From: JAABQG01 sp963726365 | GTDB taxonomy: Bacteria > Pseudomonadota > Gammaproteobacteria > Burkholderiales > Burkholderiaceae_C | Direction of reading: 5' to 3' | DNA: 64,000 nucleotides | NCBI GenBank assembly: GCA_963726365.1 | Contig: CAVSCI010000021.1 | Span: 62,001-126,000 of the forward strand | In this document: piece by piece, positions 53,247-62,637 of the stretch | Numbering within the stretch: position 1 is the stretch's first letter | How the letters are laid out: each line of letters starts with the position of its first letter | Notes under the pieces: model-generated | The model's database searches: none | Told to the model about the DNA's origin: nothing | The model's input: the letters and a program-made list of their open reading frames with translations, nothing else | Made by a program: the position numbers and the translations under genes

Positions 53247-54179
53247 ATGGAAACCAAGTGGCTTGAAGACTTCGTCAGCCTCGCTGAAACCCGCAGTTTC
53301 AGCCGGTCGGCCCAGCTGCGCCACATCACCCAGCCGGCGTTTTCGCGCCGCATCCAGTCGCTGGAAGCCTGGGCGGGCACCGATCTGGTGGACCGCAGTT
53401 CCTACCCCACACGGCTCACGCCGGCCGGGCAGACGCTGTACGACCAGTCGCTGGAGATGCTGCAGGCGCTGCAGAGCACGCGCGCCATGCTGCGTGGCCA
53501 CGCGTCGGCCGGGCAGGATGTGATCGAGTTTGCGGTGCCACACACGCTGGCGTTCACGTTTTTTCCGGTCTGGATGTCGAGCCTGCGCGAGAAATTCGGC
53601 CCGATCAAGAGCCGGCTGATCGCGCTGAACGTGCACGACGCGGTGATGCGCCTGGTCGAGGGCGGCTGCGACGTGCTGATCGCCTACCACCATGCCTCGC
53701 AGCCCCTGCAGCTTGACCCCGAGCGCTACGAGATGGTGACGCTCGGCAAGGAAGTGCTGGCACCCTATGTGAAGGCCGACGCTGATGGCGCGCCGATGTT
53801 CCGGCTGCCCGGGCGTGCCGGTCAGCCGCTGCCGTACCTGGGCTATGCGCCGGGGGCCTATCTGGGGCGCGTGACCGACCTGATCCTCAAGCAATCCGGA
53901 ACCGCGATCCACCTGGACCGCGTGTATGAGACCGACATGGCCGAGGGCCTGAAGGTCATGGCCCTGGAGGGGCACGGCGTGGCCTTCCTGCCTTACAGCG
54001 CGGTCAAGAAGGAACTGCGCGAACGCAAGCTGGTGAACGCCACGCCCCCGGGAATGCAGGGCCTGGAGATGCTCATGGATGTCCGGGCGTATCGGGGTAA
54101 ACCCTTGGGCAAGGAGGTCGCCAAGGGCTCGGCGCAGGCCCTTTGGACCTTTCTGGAGGCGGAACACGCCCCTGAATGA
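53247..54179 (+). CDS. LysR-family regulator (HypT/YjiE-like)
   Basis: 310 residues from METKWLEDFVSLAETRSFSRSAQLRHITQ. The helix-turn-helix (RSFSRSAQLRHITQPAFSRR) and the family hinge are clear. The METKWLEDF start resembles HypT, a hypochlorite-responsive regulator, but many LysR proteins beside glutamate transporters start this way too. It lies directly upstream of gltI on the same strand. A perfect inverted repeat at 54,209 between them could be its operator. ATG 53,238 is an alternative start. Confidence 0.88.
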   Translation: METKWLEDFVSLAETRSFSRSAQLRHITQPAFSRRIQSLEAWAGTDLVDRSSYPTRLTPAGQTLYDQSLEMLQALQSTRAMLRGHASAGQDVIEFAVPHTLAFTFFPVWMSSLREKFGPIKSRLIALNVHDAVMRLVEGGCDVLIAYHHASQPLQLDPERYEMVTLGKEVLAPYVKADADGAPMFRLPGRAGQPLPYLGYAPGAYLGRVTDLILKQSGTAIHLDRVYETDMAEGLKVMALEGHGVAFLPYSAVKKELRERKLVNATPPGMQGLEMLMDVRAYRGKPLGKEVAKGSAQALWTFLEAEHAPE

Positions 54180-54208
54180 GGGGTTTGCGCGATCTATAGG
54201 TTTTTTGC

Positions 54209-54225
54209 ATAACGCTTGGCGTTAT
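54209..54225. promoter_or_regulatory. Inverted repeat between the LysR gene and gltI, possible LysR site
   Basis: ATAACGC-TTG-GCGTTAT, perfect seven-base arms in the LTTR T-N11-A pattern, 250 bases before gltI. It is a candidate operator for the upstream LysR regulator. Confidence 0.5.
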
Positions 54226-54475
54226 CCGCATTGGCGTTTCATGCGCCGGACATTTACAGTTCGCGCCATCGCAAGAAACGGCCGGATCTGAAACGCCGTC
54301 GAGGCGGACCGTCCGGTCACTGCGATTGAGGTCAGGCACGAAGCCTGCTTGCGGAAACAGCCATGTTGGTGAACGGCGTATTTCCATGCAAGGGTTTTCC
54401 GGGTTTACCCGGCGACTTGAATGCCTAGAATCAGTTCACCAAACCTTTCAACCCACTATTTCTTAGGAAGATTTC

Positions 54476-55375
54476 ATGAAAAAGCATTTGATGGCGCTTG
54501 CCATTGCAGCGCTGGCAACCGGCAGCGTTTTTGCCCAGGCGAATGACACCATCGCCAAGGTCAAGGCCTCCGGCAGCGTCACCATGGGTGTGCGCGACTC
54601 CTCTGGCGCCCTGTCCTTCACACTGGGTGACGGCAAGTACGCAGGCTTCCAGTACGAGATCTGCCAGCGCATCATCGCCAACCTGGAAAAAGCGGCCGGC
54701 AAAAAGCTGGAAGTGAAGTACCAGCCGGTCACCTCGCAAAACCGCATTCCGCTGGTGCAGAACGGCACCGTGGACATCGAATGCGGCTCCACCACCAACA
54801 ACGCCACGCGCCAGAAGGACGTGGCCTTCGCGTTGACCACTTACGTGGAAGAAGTGCGCATCGCCGTGAAGGCCAACTCGGGTATTACCTCGATTGCGCA
54901 GCTCAATGGCAAGAACGTCGCCACCACCACCGGCACGACCTCGGTGCAGTTGCTGCGCAAGCATGAGCGCGCCACCGGCGTCGACTTCAAGGAAATCTTC
55001 GGCAAGGACCACGCCGACAGCTTCCTGCTGCTGGAGTCCGGCCGGGCCGACGCTTTCGTGATGGATGGCCAGATCCTGGCCGGCAACATCGCCACCGCCA
55101 AGAACCCGGCCGACTTCAAGATCGTCGGCGAAGTGCTGTCGGTCGAGCCCATCGCCATCATGCTGCGCAAGGACGACCCGGCCTTCAAGAAGCTGGCCGA
55201 CGACACCATCCGCGACATGATCAAGTCCGGCGACATGGCCAAGACCTACGACAAGTGGTTCGTGCAACCCATCCCGCCGAAGAACACGCGCGTGGGCCTG
55301 CCCGCCAGCGATGCCACCAAGAACGCCTGGGCCAACCCGAACGACAAGCCCGTGGAAGACTACGCCAAGAAGTAA
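54476..55375 (+). CDS. gltI: Glutamate/aspartate ABC transporter, substrate-binding protein
   Basis: Periplasmic binding protein, 299 residues, with a signal peptide of about 21 residues (ending VFAQ). The family core includes GVRDSSGALSF, CGSTTNNATRQK and SDGQ-like DAFVMDGQILAG. The ATG follows a GGAAG site. It is the first gene of gltIJKL. Glutamate/aspartate specificity follows from homology to the E. coli system. Confidence 0.94.
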   Translation: MKKHLMALAIAALATGSVFAQANDTIAKVKASGSVTMGVRDSSGALSFTLGDGKYAGFQYEICQRIIANLEKAAGKKLEVKYQPVTSQNRIPLVQNGTVDIECGSTTNNATRQKDVAFALTTYVEEVRIAVKANSGITSIAQLNGKNVATTTGTTSVQLLRKHERATGVDFKEIFGKDHADSFLLLESGRADAFVMDGQILAGNIATAKNPADFKIVGEVLSVEPIAIMLRKDDPAFKKLADDTIRDMIKSGDMAKTYDKWFVQPIPPKNTRVGLPASDATKNAWANPNDKPVEDYAKK

Positions 55376-55510
55376 GCCAGCCGTCATGTGACGGAAACCC
55401 CACCCCGCCTTGGGCGATGCCTGTGGCGGGGTTCCTGTTTCAAGGCGTCCGCGCACCACGAGCGCTGCGGCAGCACAGCCACCGGCAGGACAAGCTTTGC
55501 GGAGAACGAC

Positions 55511-56233
55511 ATGAATTGGGACTGGCAGGTATTTCTGAACGATGACGGCAGCGGCCGGACCTACCTTCAATGGATGATCGATGCCTGGGGCTGGACGCTG
55601 GCTGTGGCCGGTTGCTCCTGGGTGGTGGCGGTGTCGCTGGGCGCGCTGATGGGCACCTTGCGCACGCTGCCGAACAGCCCGTGGCTGGTTCGCCTGGCCA
55701 ACGTCTGGGTCGAACTGTTCCGCAACATTCCTCTGCTGGTGCAGATTTTTCTGTGGTACTTCGTGGTGCCCAAGATGTTTGCACCGTTCCAGCAGGTGCC
55801 GGGATTCCTGCTGGTGGTGTTCGCGCTGGGTTTCTTCACTTCGGCGCGGATTGCCGAGCAGGTGCGTGCCGGCGTCCAGGCCCTGCCCAAGGGCCAGCGC
55901 TATGCCGGCATGGCGCTGGGTTTCACCACGGCCCAGACCTACCGCTACGTCATTTTGCCGATGGCGTTTCGCATCATCCTGCCGCCGCTGACCAGCGAGT
56001 CCATGAACTTGCTGAAGAACTCGTCGGTGGCCTTTGCCGTGTCGATTGCCGAGCTGACAATGTTTGCGATGCAGGCGCAGGAAGAGACCTCGCGCGGCAT
56101 CGAGGTGTACCTGGCCGTGACGATCCTGTACGCGATTTCGGCCTTCGCGGTCAACCGCGTGTTCGGTTTCATCGAGACCAAGGTGCGCATCCCCGGCTTC
56201 ATCGTCGCGGGCGGCACGGGCGGGGGGCACTGA
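55511..56233 (+). CDS. gltJ: Glutamate/aspartate ABC transporter, permease GltJ
   Basis: Inner-membrane permease of the HisM/GltJ type, 240 residues. It starts MNWDWQVFL after GGAG. The EAA-like loop ALPKGQRYAGMALGFTTAQTYRYVILPMAFR contacts the ATPase. It ends two bases before gltK. The 135-base gap from gltI may hold an attenuator-type hairpin that favours gltI expression. I did not identify one clearly. Confidence 0.95.
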   Translation: MNWDWQVFLNDDGSGRTYLQWMIDAWGWTLAVAGCSWVVAVSLGALMGTLRTLPNSPWLVRLANVWVELFRNIPLLVQIFLWYFVVPKMFAPFQQVPGFLLVVFALGFFTSARIAEQVRAGVQALPKGQRYAGMALGFTTAQTYRYVILPMAFRIILPPLTSESMNLLKNSSVAFAVSIAELTMFAMQAQEETSRGIEVYLAVTILYAISAFAVNRVFGFIETKVRIPGFIVAGGTGGGH

Positions 56234-56234
56234 C

Positions 56235-56921
56235 ATGCTGGGACTCGACCTTACCTTTCTCAACTGGGACATCATCAGCAAGTTCGTGCTGGGTGGTTTC
56301 AAGTTCAGCGTGCAGTTGACCATTGTTGCCACGCTGGGGGGCATCCTGCTGGGCACGGTGCTGGCGCTCATGCGCCTGTCGGGCAGCAAGGTGCTGGCAC
56401 TGCCGGCCACCATTTACGTCAACAGCATGCGTTCCATGCCGCTGGTGATGGTGATCCTGTGGTTCTTCCTGCTGGTGCCGAGCTGGGTTTACGGCTACCT
56501 CCCCGGCGGCCAGAACAACCGGGCCGAGTACTCGGCCTACATCACCTTCATCGCCTTCGAGGCGGCGTACTTCAGTGAAATCATGCGTGCCGGCATCCAG
56601 TCGATTCCGCGCGGGCAGGTGTTTGCCGGGCAGGCGCTGGGCATGACCTACGGCCAGAACATGCGTCTGGTGGTGCTGCCGCAGGCGTTTCGCAACATGC
56701 TGCCGGTGCTGCTCACGCAGACCATCATCCTGTTCCAGGACACCTCGCTGGTCTATGCCATTGGCGCCTACGACATGCTCAAGGGCTTCACCACCGCCGG
56801 CAAGATCTATGGCCGCCCTGAAGAGGCTTATCTGCTGGCCGCCGTGGTCTATTTCGCGATCTGCTTTGGCCTGTCGTGGACCGTGAAGCGGCTGCAGGCC
56901 AAGATTGCCATCGTTCGCTAA
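56235..56921 (+). CDS. gltK: Glutamate/aspartate ABC transporter, permease GltK
   Basis: Second permease, 228 residues, with about five membrane helices and the EAA loop SIPRGQVFAGQALGMTYGQNMRLVVLPQAFRNMLP. It begins one base after the gltJ stop codon, so the pair is likely translationally coupled. Confidence 0.95.
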   Translation: MLGLDLTFLNWDIISKFVLGGFKFSVQLTIVATLGGILLGTVLALMRLSGSKVLALPATIYVNSMRSMPLVMVILWFFLLVPSWVYGYLPGGQNNRAEYSAYITFIAFEAAYFSEIMRAGIQSIPRGQVFAGQALGMTYGQNMRLVVLPQAFRNMLPVLLTQTIILFQDTSLVYAIGAYDMLKGFTTAGKIYGRPEEAYLLAAVVYFAICFGLSWTVKRLQAKIAIVR

Positions 56922-56938
56922 GCATGACGGAGAGAAAC

Positions 56939-57676
56939 ATGATTCAAATCAAAGACGTATCCAAATGGTATGGCCCGGTGCAGGTGCTCAACAACTGTTC
57001 GGTCAGCATCGCCAAGGGCGACGTGGTGGTGGTCTGCGGGCCTTCGGGCTCGGGCAAATCCACCCTGATCAAGACCGTGAACGGACTGGAACCCATCCAG
57101 AAGGGCGAGATCTCGGTCAACGGCATCAGCCTGTACGACGCCAAGACCGATCTGCCCAAGCTGCGCTCGCATGTGGGCATGGTGTTCCAGAGTTTCGAAC
57201 TGTTCCCACACCTGTCCGTCACCGAGAACCTGACCATCGCCCAGGTCAAGGTGCTGGGGCGCAGCGCCGATGAAGCCAAGGTCCGCGGCCTCAAGATGCT
57301 CGACCGCGTGGGCCTGATGGCGCACAAGGACAAGTTCCCCGGCCAGCTCTCGGGCGGGCAGCAGCAGCGCGTGGCGATTGCCCGCGCGCTGTCGATGGAC
57401 CCGATCGTGATGCTGTTCGACGAGCCGACCTCGGCGCTGGACCCCGAAATGGTCGGCGAGGTGCTCGACGTGATGGTGAACCTGGCCAAGGAAGGCATGA
57501 CCATGATGGTCGTCACCCACGAGATGGGCTTCGCGCGCAAGGTGGCCAACCGGGTCATCTTCATCGACGTCGGCGGCCGCATCCTGGAAGACTGCTCCAA
57601 GGACGAGTTCTTCAACCATCCCGAGAACCGGCAGGCGCGCACCAAGGATTTCCTGGACAAGATTCTCCAGCACTGA
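56939..57676 (+). CDS. gltL: Glutamate/aspartate ABC transporter, ATP-binding protein GltL
   Basis: ATPase of the importer, 245 residues from MIQIKDVSKWYGP. Walker A is GPSGSGKST, the Q-loop is FQSFELFPH, the signature is LSGGQQQR, Walker B is VMLFDEPTSALD and the switch histidine is in VVTHEMGFA. GGAG precedes the start. A terminator follows at 57,700. Confidence 0.96.
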   Translation: MIQIKDVSKWYGPVQVLNNCSVSIAKGDVVVVCGPSGSGKSTLIKTVNGLEPIQKGEISVNGISLYDAKTDLPKLRSHVGMVFQSFELFPHLSVTENLTIAQVKVLGRSADEAKVRGLKMLDRVGLMAHKDKFPGQLSGGQQQRVAIARALSMDPIVMLFDEPTSALDPEMVGEVLDVMVNLAKEGMTMMVVTHEMGFARKVANRVIFIDVGGRILEDCSKDEFFNHPENRQARTKDFLDKILQH

Positions 57677-57699
57677 GCGACGCTCGTTTGCTCAAGTCC

Positions 57700-57723
57700 A
57701 AGGCACCTCCGGGTGCCTTTTTC
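57700..57723 (+). terminator. Rho-independent terminator after gltL
   Basis: AAGGCACC-TCC-GGGTGCCTT followed by TTT. It ends the gltIJKL operon before pyrC. Confidence 0.82.
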
Positions 57724-57757
57724 ATGGGCGCTCCGGCGCTTTTGGGACAATGGCGGC

Positions 57758-58791
57758 ATGACCCAAGAAATCACCCTGACCCGCCCGGACGACTGGCACC
57801 TGCATGTGCGCGATGGCGATGCGCTGAACACCGTGGTGCCGCATACGGCCGCGCAGTTCGGCCGCGCGATCATCATGCCCAACCTGCGGCCCCCGGTGAC
57901 GACCGCCGCCCAGGCGATGGCCTATCGCGATCGCATCCAGGCGGCAGTGCCTGCGGGCGTGAGCTTTCGAGCCGCTGATGACGCTGTACCTGACCGACAA
58001 CCTGCCGGCCGAGGAGATCCAGCGCGCGAAGGATGCTGGCGTGGTCGCCGTCAAGCTGTACCCCGCCGGCGCGACCACCAACAGCGATGCCGGCGTGACC
58101 GACCTGCGCAAGACCTACAAGACGCTGGAGGCGATGCAGCGCGCCGGCCTGCTGTTGCTGGTGCATGGCGAGGTGACCTCGCCCGAGATCGACCTGTTCG
58201 ACCGCGAAGCGGTGTTCATCGACACGCAGCTGATCCCGCTGCGCCGTGACTTCCCCGAGCTGAAGATCGTGTTCGAGCACATCACGACGAAGGAGGCCGC
58301 GCAGTACGTCAACGATGCGGATCGCTTCACGGGCGCTACCGTCACGGCGCACCACCTGCTCTACAACCGCAATGCGATCTTCACGGGCGGCATCCGCCCG
58401 CATTACTACTGCCTGCCGGTGCTCAAGCGCGAAACCCACCGCCTGGCGCTGGTGCAGGCCGCCACCTCGGGCAGCAAGCGATTCTTCCTGGGCACCGACA
58501 GCGCGCCGCACCCGGCGCACCTGAAGGAGCATGCCACGGGTTGCGCAGGTTGCTACACCGCACACGCGGCGATGGAGATGTATGCCGAGGCGTTTGACGC
58601 GGCCGGCGCGCTCGACAAGCTCGAAGGCGTTTGCGAGCTTCAATGGTGCGGATTTCTATGGCTTGCCGCGCAACCCGGGCACCATCACCCTGCGCAAGGA
58701 GAGCTGGACGCCGCCGGAGAGCTTTGTATTCGGCGAGGCGGAGCTCAAACCCCTGCGTTCCGGCGAAGCGCTGCCATGGCGCCTGGTCTAG
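57758..58791 (+). CDS. pyrC: Dihydroorotase (two frameshifts)
   Basis: Class II dihydroorotase of pyrimidine synthesis. The metal ligands are in DDWHLHVRDG, AVKLYPAGATT (carboxylated lysine), VHGEVT, FEHIT and GTDSAPH, all intact. Frame breaks lie at about 57,968 (an extra C, expected GVSFEPLMTL) and 58,629 (an extra G, expected EGFASFNGADFYGLP). Removing both gives 343 residues against 348 in E. coli. Two single-base insertions in a biosynthetic gene with an otherwise perfect active site point to sequence error. The end overlaps the DUF3025 gene. Confidence 0.92.
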
Positions 58792-59535
58792 CCGACATCG
58801 ATTGGGCAGCGCCCTGGCTTGCGGCCTGGCGTGCGCAGGGAGAGCCGCTGGCAGCGCAGGTGCTGGGCGGAATGCCACAGGCGCAGGCGCTGAACGAAAC
58901 CGCATTGGCCCCGGTGCGCTTTGTTCCGCAGGCGAACTTGCCCGAGGGGCTTGCCTACGAGCGCTTCATCTTCGAAAGCGGTGAGGTGCCCACCCGTGAC
59001 GGCCTGCACGATTTCTTCAACGGCCTGTGCTGGATGCAGTTTCCGCGGGCGAAAACACGCTTGAACCAGCTGCAGGCGGCGGAGATTTCGGCCGCCGGGG
59101 TTCAGGCGGTGCGCGGACCGGTTCGCGACGCGATCACCGTGTTCGACGAAAACGCCGCCTTGCTGTTCGCGCCGGACGCGTTGTGGGACGCGCTGGCAGA
59201 GCGGGAGTGGGCGCGGCTGTTTGGCGAACTTCGCCCGATGTGGCGCCAGGCGCAACTGGTGCTTTTTGGCCATGCGGCGCTGGAAAAGCTGGTCGCGCCC
59301 TACAAGTCGATCACAGCGCATGTCTGGCGGATCGCCGAGCCCTGGAACTCCATGACGCAACTCGATGCGTGGCTGGCGCAGGACCTGACGGCTGCCAAGC
59401 TGGCCGCCAAGCCGTTTGTGCCCTTGCCGGTGCTGGGCGTTCCGGGATGGTGGCCGGACAACGAAGACCCGACGTTTTACGCCGATGCCGGGGTGTTCCG
59501 GCCAGGCGCGCCACGTGCCGCAGAGCGCGCAATAA
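58776..59535 (+). CDS. DUF3025 protein (frameshift hides its stop codon)
   Basis: A protein of unknown function found in proteobacteria, with LHDFFNGLCWMQFPRAKTRLN as family signature and NEDPTFYADAGVFRP near the end. As written, the frame runs on without a stop into htpX. Removing one G near 59,515 places a TAA at 59,533 after a plausible PARHVPQSAQ end, giving 252 residues. The ATG at 58,776 overlaps the pyrC stop. The apparent fusion to HtpX is therefore not believed. Confidence 0.8.
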
Positions 59536-59561
59536 CCGCAACCGTCGTCGGAATTGGGTCG

Positions 59562-59593
59562 CTTGAACTTGATTTTCGCCATTGCGCCCCTAC
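59562..59593 (+). promoter_or_regulatory. Possible sigma-32 (heat-shock) promoter for htpX
   Basis: CTTGAAC (59,562) and CCCCTACC (59,587) resemble the sigma-32 boxes CTTGAAA and CCCCATNT. The spacing of about 18 bases is longer than the usual 11-16. It lies about 50 bases before the htpX start and within the gap after DUF3025. Confidence 0.45.
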
Positions 59594-59642
59594 CATTCGG
59601 GGACATTCTTTCCCGGTTGTGGGAATTTTTTCGGAAGTCACC

Positions 59643-60518
59643 ATGAAACGCATTCTTCTCTTTGTCCTGACCAACTTCGCCGTCATGGCGGTGCTGCTGA
59701 TCACCACGCGCCTTCTCGGTGTGGACCGTTTCTTGACCGCCAACGGCCTGAACATGACGGCGCTGGCCGGCTTCTCGCTGATCATCGGTTTCGGCGGCGC
59801 GATCATCTCGCTGCTGATGAGCAAGACGATCGCGAAAATGAGCGCCGGGGTGCGCATCATCGAGCAGCCCCAGAACGTCGATGAAGCCTGGATCGTTGAT
59901 ACGGTGCGCAAATTTGCGGACAAGGCGGGCATCGGCATGCCGGAAGTGGGCATCTTCGAGGGCGACCCCAACGCCTTCGCCACGGGCGCGTTCAAGAACT
60001 CGGCGCTGGTGGCGGTGTCCACCGGCTTGCTGCAGGGCATGACGCGTGAGGAGGTCGAGGCGGTGATCGGCCACGAGGTGGCGCACATCGCCAACGGCGA
60101 CATGGTGACGATGACGCTGATCCAGGGCGTGATGAACACTTTCGTGGTGTTCCTGAGCCGCGTGATCGGCTATGCGGTCGACAGTTTCCTGCGCCGCGGC
60201 GACTCGGAGAATTCCGGCCCCGGCATCGGCTACATGATCACCACCATCGTGATGGACATCGTGCTGGGCTTCGTCGCCGCCATCATCGTGGCCTGGTTCA
60301 GCCGCCAGCGCGAATTCCGCGCCGACGCCGGCGCCGCGAGCCTGATGGGTCGCAGGCAGCCGATGATCAACGCGCTGGCGCGCCTGGGTGGCATGCATCC
60401 GGCCGAGTTGCCCAAGAGCATGGCCGCCTTAGGCATTGCGGGCGGCATCGGCAAGCTGTTCTCCACGCACCCGCCGATCGAAGAGCGCATCGCGGCACTG
60501 CAGTCACGTCAGGGCTGA
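59643..60518 (+). CDS. htpX: Membrane zinc metalloprotease HtpX
   Basis: Heat-shock membrane protease that works with FtsH on misfolded membrane proteins. It has 291 residues. Two N-terminal membrane helices precede HEVAH at 144-148 in EAVIGHEVAHIANGD, two more helices follow (around 155-180 and 190-220), and the third zinc ligand is in QREFRADAGAA. It ends with FSTHPPIEERIAAL, a family mark. The start is MKRILLFVLTNFAVM. Confidence 0.96.
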   Translation: MKRILLFVLTNFAVMAVLLITTRLLGVDRFLTANGLNMTALAGFSLIIGFGGAIISLLMSKTIAKMSAGVRIIEQPQNVDEAWIVDTVRKFADKAGIGMPEVGIFEGDPNAFATGAFKNSALVAVSTGLLQGMTREEVEAVIGHEVAHIANGDMVTMTLIQGVMNTFVVFLSRVIGYAVDSFLRRGDSENSGPGIGYMITTIVMDIVLGFVAAIIVAWFSRQREFRADAGAASLMGRRQPMINALARLGGMHPAELPKSMAALGIAGGIGKLFSTHPPIEERIAALQSRQG

Positions 60519-60589
60519 GTCGAGCCCCCCTGGTGCGGGTACGGCCAGCGGGCCGTTCGTTCTGGTCGTCTGGGGCCTTCGTTTGAGGA

Positions 60590-60650
60590 TTCATTGAATC
60601 AAATACGACCATTCCCAGCGTGGAATGGTCGTATTTTGCTATGTATTTCG
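60590..60650. repeat. Dispersed hairpin repeat, copy 11 (perfect stem)
   Basis: AATACGACCATTCC (60,602-60,615), loop CAGCGT, GGAATGGTCGTATT. The 14-base arms are perfectly complementary, the cleanest hairpin of the family. It lies between the convergent htpX and FAD dehydrogenase genes and could terminate both. Confidence 0.88.
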
Positions 60651-60700
60651 AACTCTTTTCAGGGCTTTCCGTGGCGCGTTGCCGCCTTGGAATCACGCCC

Positions 60701-62479
60701 TCAAGCCAGCCCGAGCAGGCTGCGCGCCACGGCCTCGCCGACCTTGATGCCGTCCACGCCGGCTGACAGGATGCCGCCGGCGTAGCTGGCGCCCTCGCCC
60801 GCCGGGTACAGGCCCAGGGTGTTGAGGCTCTGGAAATCTTCGCCCCGGCCCATCTTCAGCGGCGACGAGGTGCGCGTTTCCACGCCGGTCAGCACCGCAT
60901 CGTGGCGGTCAAACCCCTGGATCTTGCGGCCGAACACCGGCAAGGCTTCGCGCAGTGCGTCGATCGCGTAGCCGGGCAGGGCGGCGTGGAGGTCGCCGAG
61001 CAGCACGCCGGGCTTGTAGGATGGCAACACATCGCCGAGCTGGCTGGAGGGCTTGCCCGCGATGAAGTTGCCCACGAGCTGGCCCGGCGCCTCGTAATTG
61101 CTGCCACCCAGCACGTAGGCGTTCGATTCAAGCTGGCGCTGCAGCACGATGCCGGCCAGCGGGTGCCGGGCGGCGACGTGCAGGTCGTCTGCGCCATAGC
61201 TTCGGCCCAGCGTGGCCTCGAACGCGGCCGGGTCGGTGGGGTAGTCGCGCGGGTCGATGCCGACCACCATACCGGCGTTCGCGTTGCGTTCGTTGCGCGA
61301 GTACTGGCTCATGCCGTTGGTCACCACGCGCCCCGGCTCCGAGGTGGCTGCCACCACCGTGCCACCGGGACACATGCAGAAGCTGTACACCGTACGTCCG
61401 TTGGCGGCATGGTGAACCAGTTTGTAGTCGGCCGCGCCGAGCAGTGGATGGCCGGCGTGGCGACCCCAGCGTGCGCGGTCGATCAGGCCCTGCGGGTGCT
61501 CGATGCGAAAGCCGATGGAAAAGGGCTTGGATTCCATGTGCACGCCGCGCTCGTACAGCGCGGTGAAGGTGTCGCGCGCGCTGTGGCCCAGCGCCAGGAC
61601 GACGTGATCGGCGCGTTGCTCAACCACTTCGCCCGTGGCCTGGTTCAACACTGTCAGTGCGCGCAGGTGGCGGCCGGCGGGGCCGTTCTCGATCACCACG
61701 TCGGTCACGCGCTGCTCGAAGCGGATTTCGCCGCCCAGCGCGATGATCTGCTCGCGCAGGTTCTCCACGACCTTGACGAGCTTGAAAGTGCCGATGTGCG
61801 GGTGTGCGGCGTAGAGGATTTCCTCTGGCGCACCGGCCTTGACGAATTCCTCCATCACCTTGCGGCCGAGGTGGCGCGGGTCCTTGATCTGGCTGTAGAG
61901 CTTGCCGTCACTGAAGGTGCCGGCGCCGCCTTCGCCAAACTGCACGTTGGATTCGGGGTTCAGCACGCGCTTGCGCCACAGGCCCCAGGTGTCTTTGGTG
62001 CGCTCGCGCACGGTCTTGCCGCGCTCCAGCACGATGGGTTTGAAGCCCATCTGCGCCAGCACCAGCGCGGCAAAGATGCCGCAGGGGCCGAAGCCGACGA
62101 CCACGGGGCGCACCGGCAGATCGGCCGGAGCCTGTCCGACCGGGTGCCAGACCATGTCGGGCGTGGCTTGGACATGCGGGTCCGTTTTGTGCCTGACCAG
62201 CAGGCCGGCCTCAAGCGCGGGATGGGTCAGCGCGACATCGACGATATAGACCGCCAGCAGATCGGCCTTGCGAGCGTCGAAGCTGCGCTTGAAGACATGC
62301 AAACTGGCGATGTCGGCTTCGGGAATGCCGAGCGCCTGCGCTGCGAGCTGGCGCAGCGCGCCTTCGGGGTGGGGCGCAGGCTGGCGGTCATCGTCGGTTT
62401 CGGTCGGCGCGTCGGCCGGTCGCCGGGCGTCCACCGGCAGGGCCGACAGCGGGAGTTTGAGTTCGGAAATCCGGATCAT
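60701..62479 (-). CDS. NAD(P)/FAD-dependent oxidoreductase (COG2509-like dehydrogenase)
   Basis: 592 residues from MIRISELKLP. An N-terminal ferredoxin-like domain (residues 1-90) precedes the FAD site GFGPCGIFAALVLAQMG, and VQFGEGGAGTFSDGKL and GMSQYSRNERNANAGMVVGI are typical of the COG2509 family. The end YPAGEGASYAGGILSAGVDGIKVGEAVA is the second FAD-binding motif. The substrate is not known. Confidence 0.9.
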   Translation of the reverse strand: MIRISELKLPLSALPVDARRPADAPTETDDDRQPAPHPEGALRQLAAQALGIPEADIASLHVFKRSFDARKADLLAVYIVDVALTHPALEAGLLVRHKTDPHVQATPDMVWHPVGQAPADLPVRPVVVGFGPCGIFAALVLAQMGFKPIVLERGKTVRERTKDTWGLWRKRVLNPESNVQFGEGGAGTFSDGKLYSQIKDPRHLGRKVMEEFVKAGAPEEILYAAHPHIGTFKLVKVVENLREQIIALGGEIRFEQRVTDVVIENGPAGRHLRALTVLNQATGEVVEQRADHVVLALGHSARDTFTALYERGVHMESKPFSIGFRIEHPQGLIDRARWGRHAGHPLLGAADYKLVHHAANGRTVYSFCMCPGGTVVAATSEPGRVVTNGMSQYSRNERNANAGMVVGIDPRDYPTDPAAFEATLGRSYGADDLHVAARHPLAGIVLQRQLESNAYVLGGSNYEAPGQLVGNFIAGKPSSQLGDVLPSYKPGVLLGDLHAALPGYAIDALREALPVFGRKIQGFDRHDAVLTGVETRTSSPLKMGRGEDFQSLNTLGLYPAGEGASYAGGILSAGVDGIKVGEAVARSLLGLA

Positions 62480-62559
62480 GGGGTCCTCGTGGCTCGTGGT
62501 CATCAAGCAGAGGCCGCCATGATAAGGCGCGGCGCCGGACGTGGGGCGAATGAGGCGCG

Positions 62560-62637
62560 CCGGGCCGCTCCCAAGCGGCGAAGGCCCCCTCGGGGGGCAG
62601 GACGGACGCGCAGCGCCGGACGTGGGGGCCTTGTCCC
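62560..62637. repeat. GC-rich dispersed repeat, copy 2
   Basis: Reverse-complement partner of 19,499-19,573. It shares CCCCCTCGGGGGGCAG and the flanking ACGCGCAGCGCCGGACGTGG-like sequence. It lies in the gap between cysK and the FAD dehydrogenase. Confidence 0.7.

Noticed and set aside
57978..60518. An apparent pyrC-DUF3025-HtpX triple fusion
   Set aside because: One-base corrections restore separate proteins of normal length with a stop at 59,533 and a normal HtpX start at 59,643.
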